Below are positions 28,025 through 36,738 of a DNA stretch of 64,000 nucleotides, one piece after another. Source of the stretch: Goekera deserti. GTDB lineage: Bacteria > Actinomycetota > Actinomycetes > Mycobacteriales > Geodermatophilaceae. The first letter of the stretch is position 1; the number at the start of each line of letters is the position of its first letter. The stretch covers positions 1 to 64,000 of the forward strand of contig NZ_JAAGWK010000035.1 of NCBI RefSeq assembly GCF_010685995.1, given 5' to 3'. The translations under genes were made by a program, and so were the position numbers. The notes under the pieces were generated by a model, which saw only the letters and a program-made list of their open reading frames with translations, made no database searches and was not told where the DNA came from.

Positions 28025-28136
28025 GCCACCTCCCTGTGGTCGGGCGCGGACGGCGGGGCGTGCGGCGTCCGGCGCCGGTGCAGCAGCCGGCGGCACGCCC
28101 GCCTCCCCCGGCACAGGCGTGTATCGGCTCACGCCC

Positions 28137-29921
28137 TCAGCGGATGCCGTGCTGCTGCAACCACGACTCCAGCAGCCCCACCTGCCACAGCTGGTTGGAG
28201 CCCAGGGTGGTGCGGTGGCTGTTGGGCTCGGCGAGCAGCCGCTCGACGTACTCGGTCCGGAACAGGCCGCGTTCCTTGGCCTCCGGGGCGTGCAGCGCCG
28301 AGCGGACCGAGTCCAGGTACTGCCCCTCCAGGTGGATGATCGCCGGCACCGGGAAGTAGCCCTTGGGCCGGTCGATCACGTGCGCCGGGATGACCGCACG
28401 GGCGGCGTCCTTGAGCACGCCCTTGCCCCCGGAGGCCAGCTTCAGCTCCGGCGGGACGGCGGCCACGAGCTCGACGAACTCGTGGTCCAGGAACGGCACC
28501 CGCGCCTCGAGGCCGGCGGCCATCGTCATGTTGTCCACCCGCTTGACCGGGTCGTCGACCAGCATGATCGTCGAGTCCAGCCGCAGCGCGCGGTCCAGCG
28601 TGGTGTCGGCCCCGGGCCGGGCGAAGTGCTCGGCGACGAAGGCGCGGCTGACGTCCTCGGTGAGCATCCACCGGTCGCCGAGCACGCGCGCGAGCTCGGC
28701 GTGCGGCCGGTCGACGAACACGCTCGTGTAGGCGTCCACGGCGCGCTCGACCGGGACGCCGTCCAGCGGCGGGTACCAGTCGTAGCCGGCCAGCACCTCG
28801 TCGGCACCCTGCCCGCTCTGCACCACCTTCACGTGCTGGGCGACCTGCCGGGCGAGCAGGTAGAAGGCCACGCAGTCGTGGCTGACCATCGGCTCGCTCA
28901 TCGCCGCGATCGCGCCCTCCAGCCCGGCGTGCACGTCGGCGCTGGGCACCATCAACCGGTGGTGGTCGGTGGAGAAGGTCTCGGCGATCACGTCGGAGTA
29001 GGCGAACTCGTCACCCGACCGGCCGCCGACCGCCTCGAAGCCGATGGAGAAGGTGGCCAGGTCGCGCTGGCCCTCCTCGGCGAGCAGGCCCACGATCAGG
29101 CTGGAGTCCAGCCCGCCGGACAGCAGCACCCCGACCGGCACGTCAGCCACCATCCGGCGCCGGACGGCGGTGCGCAGCTGCTCGAGCACCAGCTCCTGCC
29201 ACTCCCGCGGGTCCAGGGCGGCCAGGTCGGCGCGGCGCTCGTGCACCGGCGCCCAGTACACCCAGTCGCTCTCGCTGCCGTCGGGCTCGTAGGTGCGCAC
29301 CGTCGCCGGCGGCAGCTTGCCCACCCCGGCCAGGATCGTGCGCGGCGCCGGGACGACGGCGTGGAAGCTCATGTAGTGGTGCAGCGCGACCGGGTCGATG
29401 CTGGTGTCCACCCCGCCGGCGGCGACCAGTGCGGGCAGGCTGGAGGCGAACCGCACCCGGCCCGGCCCGCGGCTGACGTACAGCGGCTTGATGCCCAGCC
29501 GGTCCCGGCCCAGCACCACCCGGCCGGTGTCCCGCTCGACGACGGCGAAGGCGAACATGCCCATCAGCCGCTCGACGCAGGCCGCACCCCACCGGTGGTA
29601 GGCCTTGAGCACGACCTCGGTGTCGGAGGTGGAGAAGAAGCGATAGCCGGCGGCCTGCAGCTGCTCGCGCAGCTCGCGGTAGTTGTAGACGATCCCGTTG
29701 AACACCAGCGTCAGGCCCAGCTCGCTGTCGACCATCGGCTGCGCGCCCGCGTCGGTCAGGTCGATGATCTTGAGCCTGCGGTGTCCCAGCGCGACCGGGC
29801 CGGACTGCCAGCCCCCGCTGCCGTCGGGTCCGCGGCGGGACAGCGTGGTGCACATGGCGGCGACGGCGGCGGCGTCGGCCACGCCGCCGTCGAACCGGAG
29901 TTCACCTGAGATGCCGCACAC
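28137..29921 (-). CDS. Asparagine synthase-like amidotransferase, NAGGN type
   Basis: The 594-residue protein has an N-terminal class II glutaminase domain beginning (M)CGISGEL with the nucleophile Cys2, then RRGPDGSGGW and FNGIVYNYREL, and a C-terminal synthetase domain with VLLSGGLDSSLIVGLL (PP-loop). Segments such as GHRRLKIIDLTDAGAQPMVD, MSEPMVSHDCVAFYLL, VVQSGQGADEVLAGYDWYP and DDPVKRVDNMTMA resemble, from memory, the N-acetylglutaminylglutamine amidotransferase (AsnO, TIGR03104) more than ordinary AsnB. It probably amidates a glutamine or peptide carboxylate. GTG 29921 is fixed by Cys2. It heads the three-gene unit. Confidence 0.88.
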   Translation of the reverse strand: MCGISGELRFDGGVADAAAVAAMCTTLSRRGPDGSGGWQSGPVALGHRRLKIIDLTDAGAQPMVDSELGLTLVFNGIVYNYRELREQLQAAGYRFFSTSDTEVVLKAYHRWGAACVERLMGMFAFAVVERDTGRVVLGRDRLGIKPLYVSRGPGRVRFASSLPALVAAGGVDTSIDPVALHHYMSFHAVVPAPRTILAGVGKLPPATVRTYEPDGSESDWVYWAPVHERRADLAALDPREWQELVLEQLRTAVRRRMVADVPVGVLLSGGLDSSLIVGLLAEEGQRDLATFSIGFEAVGGRSGDEFAYSDVIAETFSTDHHRLMVPSADVHAGLEGAIAAMSEPMVSHDCVAFYLLARQVAQHVKVVQSGQGADEVLAGYDWYPPLDGVPVERAVDAYTSVFVDRPHAELARVLGDRWMLTEDVSRAFVAEHFARPGADTTLDRALRLDSTIMLVDDPVKRVDNMTMAAGLEARVPFLDHEFVELVAAVPPELKLASGGKGVLKDAARAVIPAHVIDRPKGYFPVPAIIHLEGQYLDSVRSALHAPEAKERGLFRTEYVERLLAEPNSHRTTLGSNQLWQVGLLESWLQQHGIR

Positions 29922-30197
29922 GTCGGCCCCCTCCCGGTCGTCCAGCCGGGCCCGGTCGGGCGCCGACAGCCACCCCCACACTGCCCTCGGGACGTTTCCG
30001 GGAGGTGACGGGCCATGCTCCCAGACCCTGAGCCACCGCTCGCACACCGAGTGCGAGCGCTTTGTCGGCCGCTGTCCAGGCGACGCGCCGGGGCGGGCGT
30101 GTCGGCGCAGTGCCCGTCCACCGGCGCCACTAACCTCGGGCACGGTCCGCGCTCCCGGCGCGGACCGTGGTCTGTCACCGCCGAGGAGGTCGCGACC
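29922..30197. promoter_or_regulatory. Divergent control region with two strong hairpins
   Basis: This gap separates the divergent amidotransferase and sepH genes. It contains hairpin CGCTCGCAC/GTGCGAGCG (30037-30059, 9-bp stem, 5-nt loop) and the stronger 30141-30169 hairpin listed separately. No clear -35/-10 pair can be assigned with confidence. Confidence 0.45.
30141..30169 (+). promoter_or_regulatory. 12-bp stem-loop in the sepH leader
   Basis: CACGGTCCGCGC (30141-30152) pairs perfectly with GCGCGGACCGTG (30158-30169) around loop TCCCG. It lies 14 nt upstream of the sepH ribosome-binding site GAGGAGG (30183) and GTG start. Such a position suits a terminator of an upstream transcript or a leader structure that affects translation. 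Confidence 0.55.
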
Positions 30198-31058
30198 GTG
30201 CGCACCCTGCGTCTCCTGGCGCTCTCCGACGACGGCACGCGGATGGTCCTGGCCGCCGACGGCACCGACGGCAGCGATCCCGGTGAGCGGTTCGAGGTCG
30301 TGATCGACGACCGCGTGCGCGCCGCCGCCCGCGGCGACGCCCACCGGCTCGGCCAGATCGAGCTCGACCTGGGGACGGCGCTGTCCCCCCGGGTCATCCA
30401 GTCGCGCATCCGGGCCGGGGAGAGCCCCGAGCAGGTCGCCGAGGCCTCGGGCACCAAGGTGGAGCGGATCCTGCGCTTCGCCCACCCCGTGCTGCTGGAG
30501 CGCGCCCGGGTGGCCGAGCAGGCACGCGACGCGCGGGTGCGGCTCAGCGAGGGCACCACCGGCACCCCGCTGCAGCAGTTCGTCGCCGAGCGGCTGCGGC
30601 TGCTGGGCGGCGACGTCGACGAGGTCAGCTGGGACGCCCACCGCGGCGAGGACGGCACCTGGCTGGTCTCGGTCGGCTGGCGCTCGGAGCACAAGGCCGG
30701 CACCACGGTCTGGGCCTTCGACCTGCCGGCCCGCACCGCCACCCCCGCCGACGCCGCCACCACCGACTTCGCCGAGGGCACCCGGCTGGTGCGCGTCGTC
30801 CCCGACGTGCCGACCGGTGCGCCGTCCCGGCCGGTCAGCGTGCTGCGCGGCCCGGCCCCGCCCCCGCGGGAGGACGTCGCCACCGAGCCCTCCCCCGCCC
30901 CGGGGACGCCCACCCCCGAGCAGGAGGAGGACCCGGACGCGCACGACACCGTCGTGCTGGGCCGGCTGGAGGACCTCGCGCCGGAGGAGCCCTCGGACCC
31001 GCGGGCCACCATCCCGGCCTGGGAGGACATCGTCTTCGGGGTCCGCCGGCGCCGCTGA
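30198..31058 (+). CDS. sepH: Septation protein SepH (DUF3071)
   Basis: This 286-residue protein is the conserved actinobacterial cell-division factor that binds FtsZ and promotes its assembly. The N-terminal DUF3071 domain (about 1-170) starts RTLRLLALSDDGTRMVLA and contains a helix-turn-helix-like segment LSPRVIQSRIRAGESPEQVAE, followed by TTVWAFDLPA. The C-terminal half is acidic, proline-rich and disordered, ending in IVFGVRRRR. GTG 30198 has GAGGAGG eight bases upstream. It is a single gene closed by hairpin repeat copy 5. Confidence 0.95.
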   Translation: MRTLRLLALSDDGTRMVLAADGTDGSDPGERFEVVIDDRVRAAARGDAHRLGQIELDLGTALSPRVIQSRIRAGESPEQVAEASGTKVERILRFAHPVLLERARVAEQARDARVRLSEGTTGTPLQQFVAERLRLLGGDVDEVSWDAHRGEDGTWLVSVGWRSEHKAGTTVWAFDLPARTATPADAATTDFAEGTRLVRVVPDVPTGAPSRPVSVLRGPAPPPREDVATEPSPAPGTPTPEQEEDPDAHDTVVLGRLEDLAPEEPSDPRATIPAWEDIVFGVRRRR

Positions 31059-31121
31059 GGAAGGACCCGACTGCCCCCGCACGACACGCTCCGCGCGCCG
31101 CGGGACCCTGCAGCCGGGCCG
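31056..31121. terminator. GC-rich hairpin repeat, copy 5
   Basis: Starting with the sepH stop itself (TGAGGAAGGACCC), this copy runs to CTGCAGCCGGGCCG in the opposite orientation to copies 1 and 2. Its centre ACGCTCCGCGCG is shared with them. It fits the pattern of the element following a stop codon and should terminate sepH. Confidence 0.75.
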
Positions 31122-31167
31122 TAAGTCGTTCGCGGGTGTCACTACCGGCACATAGCCTGGCCGGGCC

Positions 31168-32979
31168 ATGTCGGACACCACACCCTCCCCCGTCCACGAG
31201 CGTGGCCGGCTGGGCGCGCTGCGCCTGCTGCTGCCCTTCGCCCGCCCCTACCGCGGGCTGGTGGCGCTCACCTTCCTCGGCGCGCTGCTGGCCTCGCTGG
31301 CCCAGCTCGCCGTCCCGCTGGTCACCCGGGCGGTGGTCGACGGCCCGATCGCCCGGGGTGACAGGGCCGGGCTGGTGCCGCTGCTGGGGCTCGCCTTCGC
31401 CTTCGGGGTGGCCGAGGCCGCGCTGTTCTTCCTGCGCCGGTGGGCGATGACCAAGGGCAGCCTGCAGATGGAGCGCGACCTGCGCGACGTGCTCTACCAG
31501 CGCCTGCAGCGCCTGCCGGTGTCCTTCCACGACCACTGGGCCTCCGGGCAGCTGCTCTCCCGCGCCACCACCGACGTGTCCACCATCCGCCGGTTCATCG
31601 GCTTCGGCGCCGTCTTCCTCGTGGTCAACCTGGTCACCTGCTCGGTGGTCGCGGTCCTGCTGCTGCTCACCTACTGGCCGCTGGGCGTCGCCGTCCTGGT
31701 GACCACGCTGCCGCTCACGGTGTTCGGCCTGCGCTGGGAGAAGGACTACAACACCGAGTCCCGCCTGGTGCAGGACGAGCAGGGCGAGCTGACCACCGAC
31801 GTCGAGGAGGCCGTGCAGGGCATCCGGGTGGTGAAGAGCCTGGGCCGCAGCGAGCTGGTGTTCGCCCGCTACGACCGCAAGGCGCTGCGACTGCAGGCGC
31901 TGCAGCTGTCCAAGGTGCGCACGCTGACCAAGATCTGGTGCCTGTTCGAGTTCCACCCGCAGGTCACCCTCGCCGTCATCCTGGTCGGCGGGTCGCTGGC
32001 GGTGGGCAGCGGTGCGCTCACCGTGGGCGGGCTGGTCGGGTTCGTCGCGCTGTTCACCGTGCTGCTGTGGCCGATCCTGTCGCTGGGCTTCCTGCTGGCC
32101 CAGGCGCAGGAGGCGGCCAGCGCGTGCGACCGGATCGGGGAGCTGCTCGCCGCGCCGATGACCGTCACCGACGCCCCCGGCGTCGAGCCGAGGCCGGTGG
32201 GCACGCCGGCCCGGCTGCGCTTCGAGGGCGTCGGGTTCCGGTTCCCGGGCTCGGCCGACCCGGTGCTGCGGCACGTCGACCTCGACGTCCGGCCCGGGGA
32301 GACCGTGGCGCTGGTCGGCGCCACCGGCTCGGGCAAGACCACGCTGACCTCGCTGGTCGGCCGGCTCTACGACGTCACCTCCGGCCGGGTCACCCTGGAC
32401 GGGCACGACGTGCGTGACCTGCCGCTGGCGCAGCTGCGCACCGTGGTGGCCACCGCCTTCGAGGACGCCACGCTGTTCTCGATGAGCGTGCGGGAGAACC
32501 TCACGCTGGGCCGGCCCGACGCAGGAGAGGAGTCGGTGGCCGAGGCACTGCGAGTGGCCCAGGCCGGCTTCGTGCACGACCTGCCCTGGGGCCTGGACAC
32601 CCGGATCGGCGAGCAGGGCCTGTCGCTGTCCGGTGGGCAGCGGCAGCGGCTCGCGCTGGCCCGCGCGGTGCTCGGCCGGCCCTCGGTGCTGGTGCTGGAC
32701 GACCCGCTGTCGGCACTCGACGTGCACACCGAGGCCCTGGTGGAGCGGGCGCTGCGCGAGGTGCTGGCCGAGACCACCGCCCTGGTGGTGGCGCACCGCG
32801 CGTCCACGGTGCTGCTGGCCGACCGGGTCGCCCTGCTGCAGGACGGCCGGATCACCGCCGTCGGCCGGCACAGCGACCTGCTGGCCGAGGTGCCCGCCTA
32901 CCGGCAGCTGCTGTCCTCCGACGCCGAGCTGGGCCCCGGCGGCCAGCAGCCCGTGCTGAGCGAGCTGGGCAGCCGGTGA
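31168..32979 (+). CDS. ABC exporter half-transporter, degenerate-site subunit
   Basis: The 603-residue protein has a six-helix exporter domain (about 30-310) fused to an ATPase domain: Walker A GATGSGKTT (about 386-394), signature LSLSGGQRQRLALARAV (about 484-500), Walker B LVLDDPLSALD and H-loop VVAHRAS. The residue after Walker B is Asp instead of the catalytic Glu. The next gene overlaps by 4 bp (GTGA) and encodes the partner, so they form a heterodimeric multidrug-type exporter. The substrate is unknown. Confidence 0.94.
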   Translation: MSDTTPSPVHERGRLGALRLLLPFARPYRGLVALTFLGALLASLAQLAVPLVTRAVVDGPIARGDRAGLVPLLGLAFAFGVAEAALFFLRRWAMTKGSLQMERDLRDVLYQRLQRLPVSFHDHWASGQLLSRATTDVSTIRRFIGFGAVFLVVNLVTCSVVAVLLLLTYWPLGVAVLVTTLPLTVFGLRWEKDYNTESRLVQDEQGELTTDVEEAVQGIRVVKSLGRSELVFARYDRKALRLQALQLSKVRTLTKIWCLFEFHPQVTLAVILVGGSLAVGSGALTVGGLVGFVALFTVLLWPILSLGFLLAQAQEAASACDRIGELLAAPMTVTDAPGVEPRPVGTPARLRFEGVGFRFPGSADPVLRHVDLDVRPGETVALVGATGSGKTTLTSLVGRLYDVTSGRVTLDGHDVRDLPLAQLRTVVATAFEDATLFSMSVRENLTLGRPDAGEESVAEALRVAQAGFVHDLPWGLDTRIGEQGLSLSGGQRQRLALARAVLGRPSVLVLDDPLSALDVHTEALVERALREVLAETTALVVAHRASTVLLADRVALLQDGRITAVGRHSDLLAEVPAYRQLLSSDAELGPGGQQPVLSELGSR

Positions 32980-34859
32980 CCGCCGACCGGCCCGGCGTCC
33001 CACCCGGCCCCGACACCCCGGCGACCGGGGCCACGACGCCGGTGCCCGACGAGGCGGCCGACTGGCGCGGGGTGGCCACCGAGGGCGCCGAGGACCTGTC
33101 GGCGTCCGCCGGGGTGTTCCTGCGCGGGCGCTCCCGGCGGCTGCTGAGGGAGCTGCTGGGCCCGCACCGGCGCGCGCTGTGGGTCCTGTTCGCCACCATC
33201 CTGGTGCAGAACCTGGCCTGGCTGGCCGGGCCGCTGCTGATCGGCGTCGGCATCGACGTCGCGGTGCCCGCGCTGCTCGACGGCGACGCCGGGCCACTGG
33301 TCTGGACGACGCTGGCCATGGTCGCCGCCGCCTGCCTGGACGCCGCGCTGCGCTACCGCTTCCTGATCGGCAGCGGGCAGGTCGGCCAGGAGGTGCTGCT
33401 CACGCTGCGCCGACGGGTGCTGCGGCACGTGCAGTCGCTGCCGCTGGCCTTCCACGAGCGCTACACGTCGGGCAAGACGATCAGCCGGCTCACCAGCGAC
33501 GTCGAGGCACTGGCCGAGCTGCTGGACGAGGGTCTCAACGGCCTGCTCACGGCGCTGTTCAGCATCGTCGGCATCGGCCTGGTGCTGCTGGTGCTCGACC
33601 TGCCGCTCGGGCTGGTCGCCCTGCTGGGGTTCCCGGCGCTGTACTGGCTGGCCCGCTGGTTTCAGCGCAACTCCACGATCGCCTACCGGCGCACCCGGGA
33701 GACCGTCGCGGCGCTGATCGTGCAGTTCACCGAGACCTTCGGCGGGATCCGTGCGGTGCAGGCCTTCCGCCGCGAGCCGCGCAACGACGCTCTGCACGCC
33801 GCGCTCAACGAGGAGAACCGGCAGTCCCACGACCAGGCGTTCTGGCTGATCGCCGTCTTCATCCCGGCGGTCACGATGATCGCCAACCTGGTCACCGTCG
33901 CCGTGCTCGGCTACGGGGCGCTGCGGGTCATGGACGGCGACCTCGCCGTCGGCGTGCTGGTGTCGTTCCTGCTCTACCTGCGCCGGTTCTTCGACCCGCT
34001 GCAGGACATCGCGATGTTCTACAACAGCTACCAGTCGGCGAACGCGGCGCTGGAGAAGCTGTCCGGGGTGCTGGAGGAGGCATCCACGGTGCCCGAGCCG
34101 GTCGACCCGCTGCCGCTGCCGCACGCGCGCGGTGAGCTGACCTTCGACCGGGTGCGCTTCGGGTACGGCGAGACCACGGTGCTGCCCGAGTTCGACCTGG
34201 TGGTGCCGGCCGGCCAGACGGTGGCCCTGGTGGGTGCGACCGGCGCCGGGAAGTCCACGCTGGCCCGCCTCATCGCCCGCTTCTACGACCCGGACGGCGG
34301 GCAGGTGCGGCTCGACGGCGTGCCGTTGGACCGGGTCACCGACGCCGAGCTCCGCCGCGCGGTGGTGATGGTGACCCAGGAGAGCTACCTGTTCTCCGGG
34401 TCGATCGCGGACAACATCTCCTTCGGCCGGCCGGAGGCGACCCGGGCCGAGATCGAGGCCGCGGCGACCGCGATCGGTGCGCACGGGTTCATCACCGCCC
34501 TGCCCGAGGGCTACGACACCGACGTGCGCAAGCGGGGCGGCCGGCTGTCGGCGGGCCAGCGGCAGCTGGTCAGCTTCGCGCGGGCGTTCCTCGCCGACCC
34601 GGCCGTGCTGGTGCTGGACGAGGCCACCAGCTCCCTCGACGTGCCCAGCGAGCGGCTGGTGCAGGCGGCCCTGCAGACGCTGCTCGCCGACCGCACCGCG
34701 GTGATCATCGCCCACCGGCTGTCCACCGTGGAGGTGGCCGACCGGGTGCTGGTCATGGAGGCCGGGCGGCTGGTGGAGGACGGTGCCCCCGCCGACCTCG
34801 TCGCCGGCCGCGGCCGGTTCGCCGATCTGCACCGCGCCTGGGCCGACAGCCTCGTGTAG
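32976..34859 (+). CDS. ABC exporter half-transporter, catalytic-Glu subunit
   Basis: This 627-residue partner has an N-terminal soluble extension of about 60 residues, six helices (about 65-345) and an ATPase domain with Walker A GATGAGKST, signature RLSAGQRQLVSFARAF (LSAGQ instead of LSGGQ), Walker B LVLDEATSSLD with the catalytic Glu, and H-loop IIAHRLST. Together with the upstream subunit it leaves one competent and one degenerate ATP site, as in TM287/288 and BmrCD. It is followed by hairpin repeat copy 6. Confidence 0.94.
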   Translation: MTADRPGVPPGPDTPATGATTPVPDEAADWRGVATEGAEDLSASAGVFLRGRSRRLLRELLGPHRRALWVLFATILVQNLAWLAGPLLIGVGIDVAVPALLDGDAGPLVWTTLAMVAAACLDAALRYRFLIGSGQVGQEVLLTLRRRVLRHVQSLPLAFHERYTSGKTISRLTSDVEALAELLDEGLNGLLTALFSIVGIGLVLLVLDLPLGLVALLGFPALYWLARWFQRNSTIAYRRTRETVAALIVQFTETFGGIRAVQAFRREPRNDALHAALNEENRQSHDQAFWLIAVFIPAVTMIANLVTVAVLGYGALRVMDGDLAVGVLVSFLLYLRRFFDPLQDIAMFYNSYQSANAALEKLSGVLEEASTVPEPVDPLPLPHARGELTFDRVRFGYGETTVLPEFDLVVPAGQTVALVGATGAGKSTLARLIARFYDPDGGQVRLDGVPLDRVTDAELRRAVVMVTQESYLFSGSIADNISFGRPEATRAEIEAAATAIGAHGFITALPEGYDTDVRKRGGRLSAGQRQLVSFARAFLADPAVLVLDEATSSLDVPSERLVQAALQTLLADRTAVIIAHRLSTVEVADRVLVMEAGRLVEDGAPADLVAGRGRFADLHRAWADSLV

Positions 34860-34898
34860 GCAACTCGCGGTCGGCCTGGCCACGCGACGCAGTCGTGC

Positions 34899-34953
34899 GG
34901 CCCCCTCCGGTCGTGGCCTGAGCCTGCGAAGGGCTCGTGGGAGGGGACCTTCT
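34899..34953. terminator. GC-rich hairpin repeat, copy 6 (diverged)
   Basis: GGCCCCCTCC (34899-34908) and GGAGGGGACC (34940-34949) are the arms, followed by TTC; the middle GAGCCTGCGA is shared with copy 4. It lies 40 bp after the ABC operon stop and before the stress-protein gene. Confidence 0.6.
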
Positions 34954-35067
34954 GGGAACACCGCTCACCTGCCGGTGCGTTGACCAGGCAGGACGAGGCG
35001 GGCAGCGGCCCAGCCCCGGCCCGAGGACCGGCCGGCCGGCCGGCGCAGGACGAGATGGAGACGTGTG

Positions 35068-35541
35068 ATGACCGCTTCGGTGTCGATGCCCCTCGGGGGC
35101 GTCCAGGTGGGTTCCTACGACGACTACCCCCGCGCGCAGCGGGCCGTGGACTTCCTGTCCGACGAGCAGTTCCCCGTCGAGCACGTCACGATCATCGGCA
35201 GCGACCTGCGGATGGTGGAGAAGGTCACCGGCCGGCTGACCCGCGGGCGCGCCGTCGCGGCGGGCGCGCTGAGCGGTGCCTGGTTCGGGATCTTCGTCGG
35301 GCTGCTGCTCGGCATCTTCTCCACCGACGGTGCCGCGTGGGTGGGCTCGCTGCTCTCCGGCCTGCTGATCGGTCTGGTGTTCGGCGCCCTGTACGGCTTC
35401 GCCGGCTACGCGGCGACCGGCGGCAAGCGCGACTTCACCAGCACCAACTCGGTGGTGGCCGCCCGCTACGACGTGATGTGCGCCCCGGCGCACGCCGAGG
35501 CCGCCCGGAACCTGCTCGCCCGCCTGTCGCTGCGCGACTGA
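35068..35541 (+). CDS. General stress protein 17M-like membrane protein
   Basis: The 157-residue protein begins with a soluble domain, VGSYDDYPRAQRAVDFLSDEQFPVEHVTIIGSDL (about residues 14-47), that matches the general stress protein 17M/YflT-like domain. Two hydrophobic segments follow (ALSGAWFGIFVGLLLGIF and LLSGLLIGLVFGALYGF), then a short C-terminal soluble tail. ATG 35068 follows GGAGACGTGTG. The biochemical role of this family is unknown; a stress-response role is inferred from the domain name only. Confidence 0.82.
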   Translation: MTASVSMPLGGVQVGSYDDYPRAQRAVDFLSDEQFPVEHVTIIGSDLRMVEKVTGRLTRGRAVAAGALSGAWFGIFVGLLLGIFSTDGAAWVGSLLSGLLIGLVFGALYGFAGYAATGGKRDFTSTNSVVAARYDVMCAPAHAEAARNLLARLSLRD

Positions 35542-35564
35542 GCGACGCCCTGCTCAGGGAGCGG

Positions 35565-35771
35565 TCAGAGGCCCATGCCGCGACCGGTGTTCGGGTTCAG
35601 GCTGTCGGCGCCTCGGTGCGCGTCGGCGTGCCCATGACTGGGCTTACGGGCCACCCGGGCCCCCATGTCGGTGGCCAGCACCTGCCCCCGGGCCCGCGTC
35701 CGCCGGTCGTGCCACGCCGCCGCGGCGAGCACCAGCGCCAGCAGGACCACGACCGGCATCCAGAACATCAT
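35565..35771 (-). CDS. Small membrane-anchored protein
   Basis: This 68-residue protein has one N-terminal hydrophobic helix (VVVLLALVLAAAAW), then a basic and polar tail with RRTRARGQ and PSHGHADAHRGADSLNPN. No family is recognised. Codon use looks like its neighbours, which supports coding. It is convergent with the stress-protein gene and could be a small single-span protein of unknown function. Confidence 0.55.
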   Translation of the reverse strand: MMFWMPVVVLLALVLAAAAWHDRRTRARGQVLATDMGARVARKPSHGHADAHRGADSLNPNTGRGMGL

Positions 35772-35857
35772 GGCCGGACGCTACGGCCTGCGGCCCCTGC
35801 TGACCAGCAGGTGCACACCAGGGGAGTCACCCTGGCCGGGGTCTGTCGCGGGGCGAC

Positions 35858-36664
35858 TCAGCGCAGCTGGGCGAACGTCACCGCGGCGGCTGCGGCCACG
35901 CCGAGGGAGTCCACCCCGCCCCGCATCGGGATCCGTGCCCGCACCTGCGCGGCCTGCTGGGCCGCCGGGGTGAGCCCCGGGCCCTCCGCGCCCAGCAGCA
36001 CCGCGGTCCGCGGGTGCGCCCGCGGGTCGACGTCGGCGAGGTCGACGGCGTCGTCGGCCGGGGTGAGGGCGACCGTGCGGTACCCGGCGGCGTGCAGCCG
36101 CTCCAGGTCGCCGGGCCAGGAGCCGAGCACGGCCATCGGCAGTGACAGCACGTGGCCCATCGAGACCCGCACGCAGCGCCGGTACAGCGGGTCGGCGCAC
36201 TGCGGGTCCAGCAGCAGCGCGTCGATGCCCAGCGCCACCGCCGAGCGGGCGATCGAGCCGATGTTCTCGTGGTCGTTGAGCCCCTCCAGCACCGCGATCC
36301 GCCGGGGCGCCGCCGGGTCGGGCCCGCGCAGCAGCGTGTCGACGTCCGGGAAGGGCACCCGGTCGGCCGAGGCGACCACCCCGCGGGTCAGCCGGAAGCC
36401 GATCAGCTCCGACAGCACCCACTTGTCCGCCTCGTAGGCGGGCACCCCCGGCGGCAGGTCCAGCGCCGACACCCGGCCCGGGATGCCCACCACCGCCCGC
36501 ACCGGGTAGGGGGAGGCCAGCAGCCGCTGCACGGCCGGCACGCCCTCCACGATCACCGGCCCGGTGCCGCGCTCGGTGCCGGCGGGGCGGTCACCGGCCT
36601 TGAGGTCGCGGAAGTCGGCCACCCGCTCGTCGCCGGGGTCGGTGATCGGGACGGCGGCAGGCAC
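35858..36664 (-). CDS. TrmH/SpoU family RNA 2'-O-methyltransferase
   Basis: This 268-residue enzyme has the SPOUT knot motifs: VLEGLNDHENIGSIARSAVALG (motif 1, with the catalytic-type Asn/Glu/Arg, about 130-151), AVLLGAEGPGLTP (motif 2, about 220-232) and IPMRGGVDSLGVAAAAAVTF (motif 3). The N-terminal part (GPVIVEGVPAVQRLL) is the substrate-binding domain of 23S rRNA methyltransferases. GTG 36664 is chosen because upstream residues do not fit the family. It is divergent from the oxidoreductase gene. Confidence 0.9.
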   Translation of the reverse strand: MPAAVPITDPGDERVADFRDLKAGDRPAGTERGTGPVIVEGVPAVQRLLASPYPVRAVVGIPGRVSALDLPPGVPAYEADKWVLSELIGFRLTRGVVASADRVPFPDVDTLLRGPDPAAPRRIAVLEGLNDHENIGSIARSAVALGIDALLLDPQCADPLYRRCVRVSMGHVLSLPMAVLGSWPGDLERLHAAGYRTVALTPADDAVDLADVDPRAHPRTAVLLGAEGPGLTPAAQQAAQVRARIPMRGGVDSLGVAAAAAVTFAQLR

Positions 36665-36738
36665 CCCGCGATCATGCCCGCCGCCCCGGACGCCACCCCC
36701 GACGGGCGCCCGCACGACGCGGCACGGAGGATCAGGGG

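Noticed and set aside
29922-31181. N-terminal extension of the amidotransferase frame
   Set aside because: Class II glutaminases need Cys as residue 2, which fixes GTG 29921; the extension is antisense to sepH.
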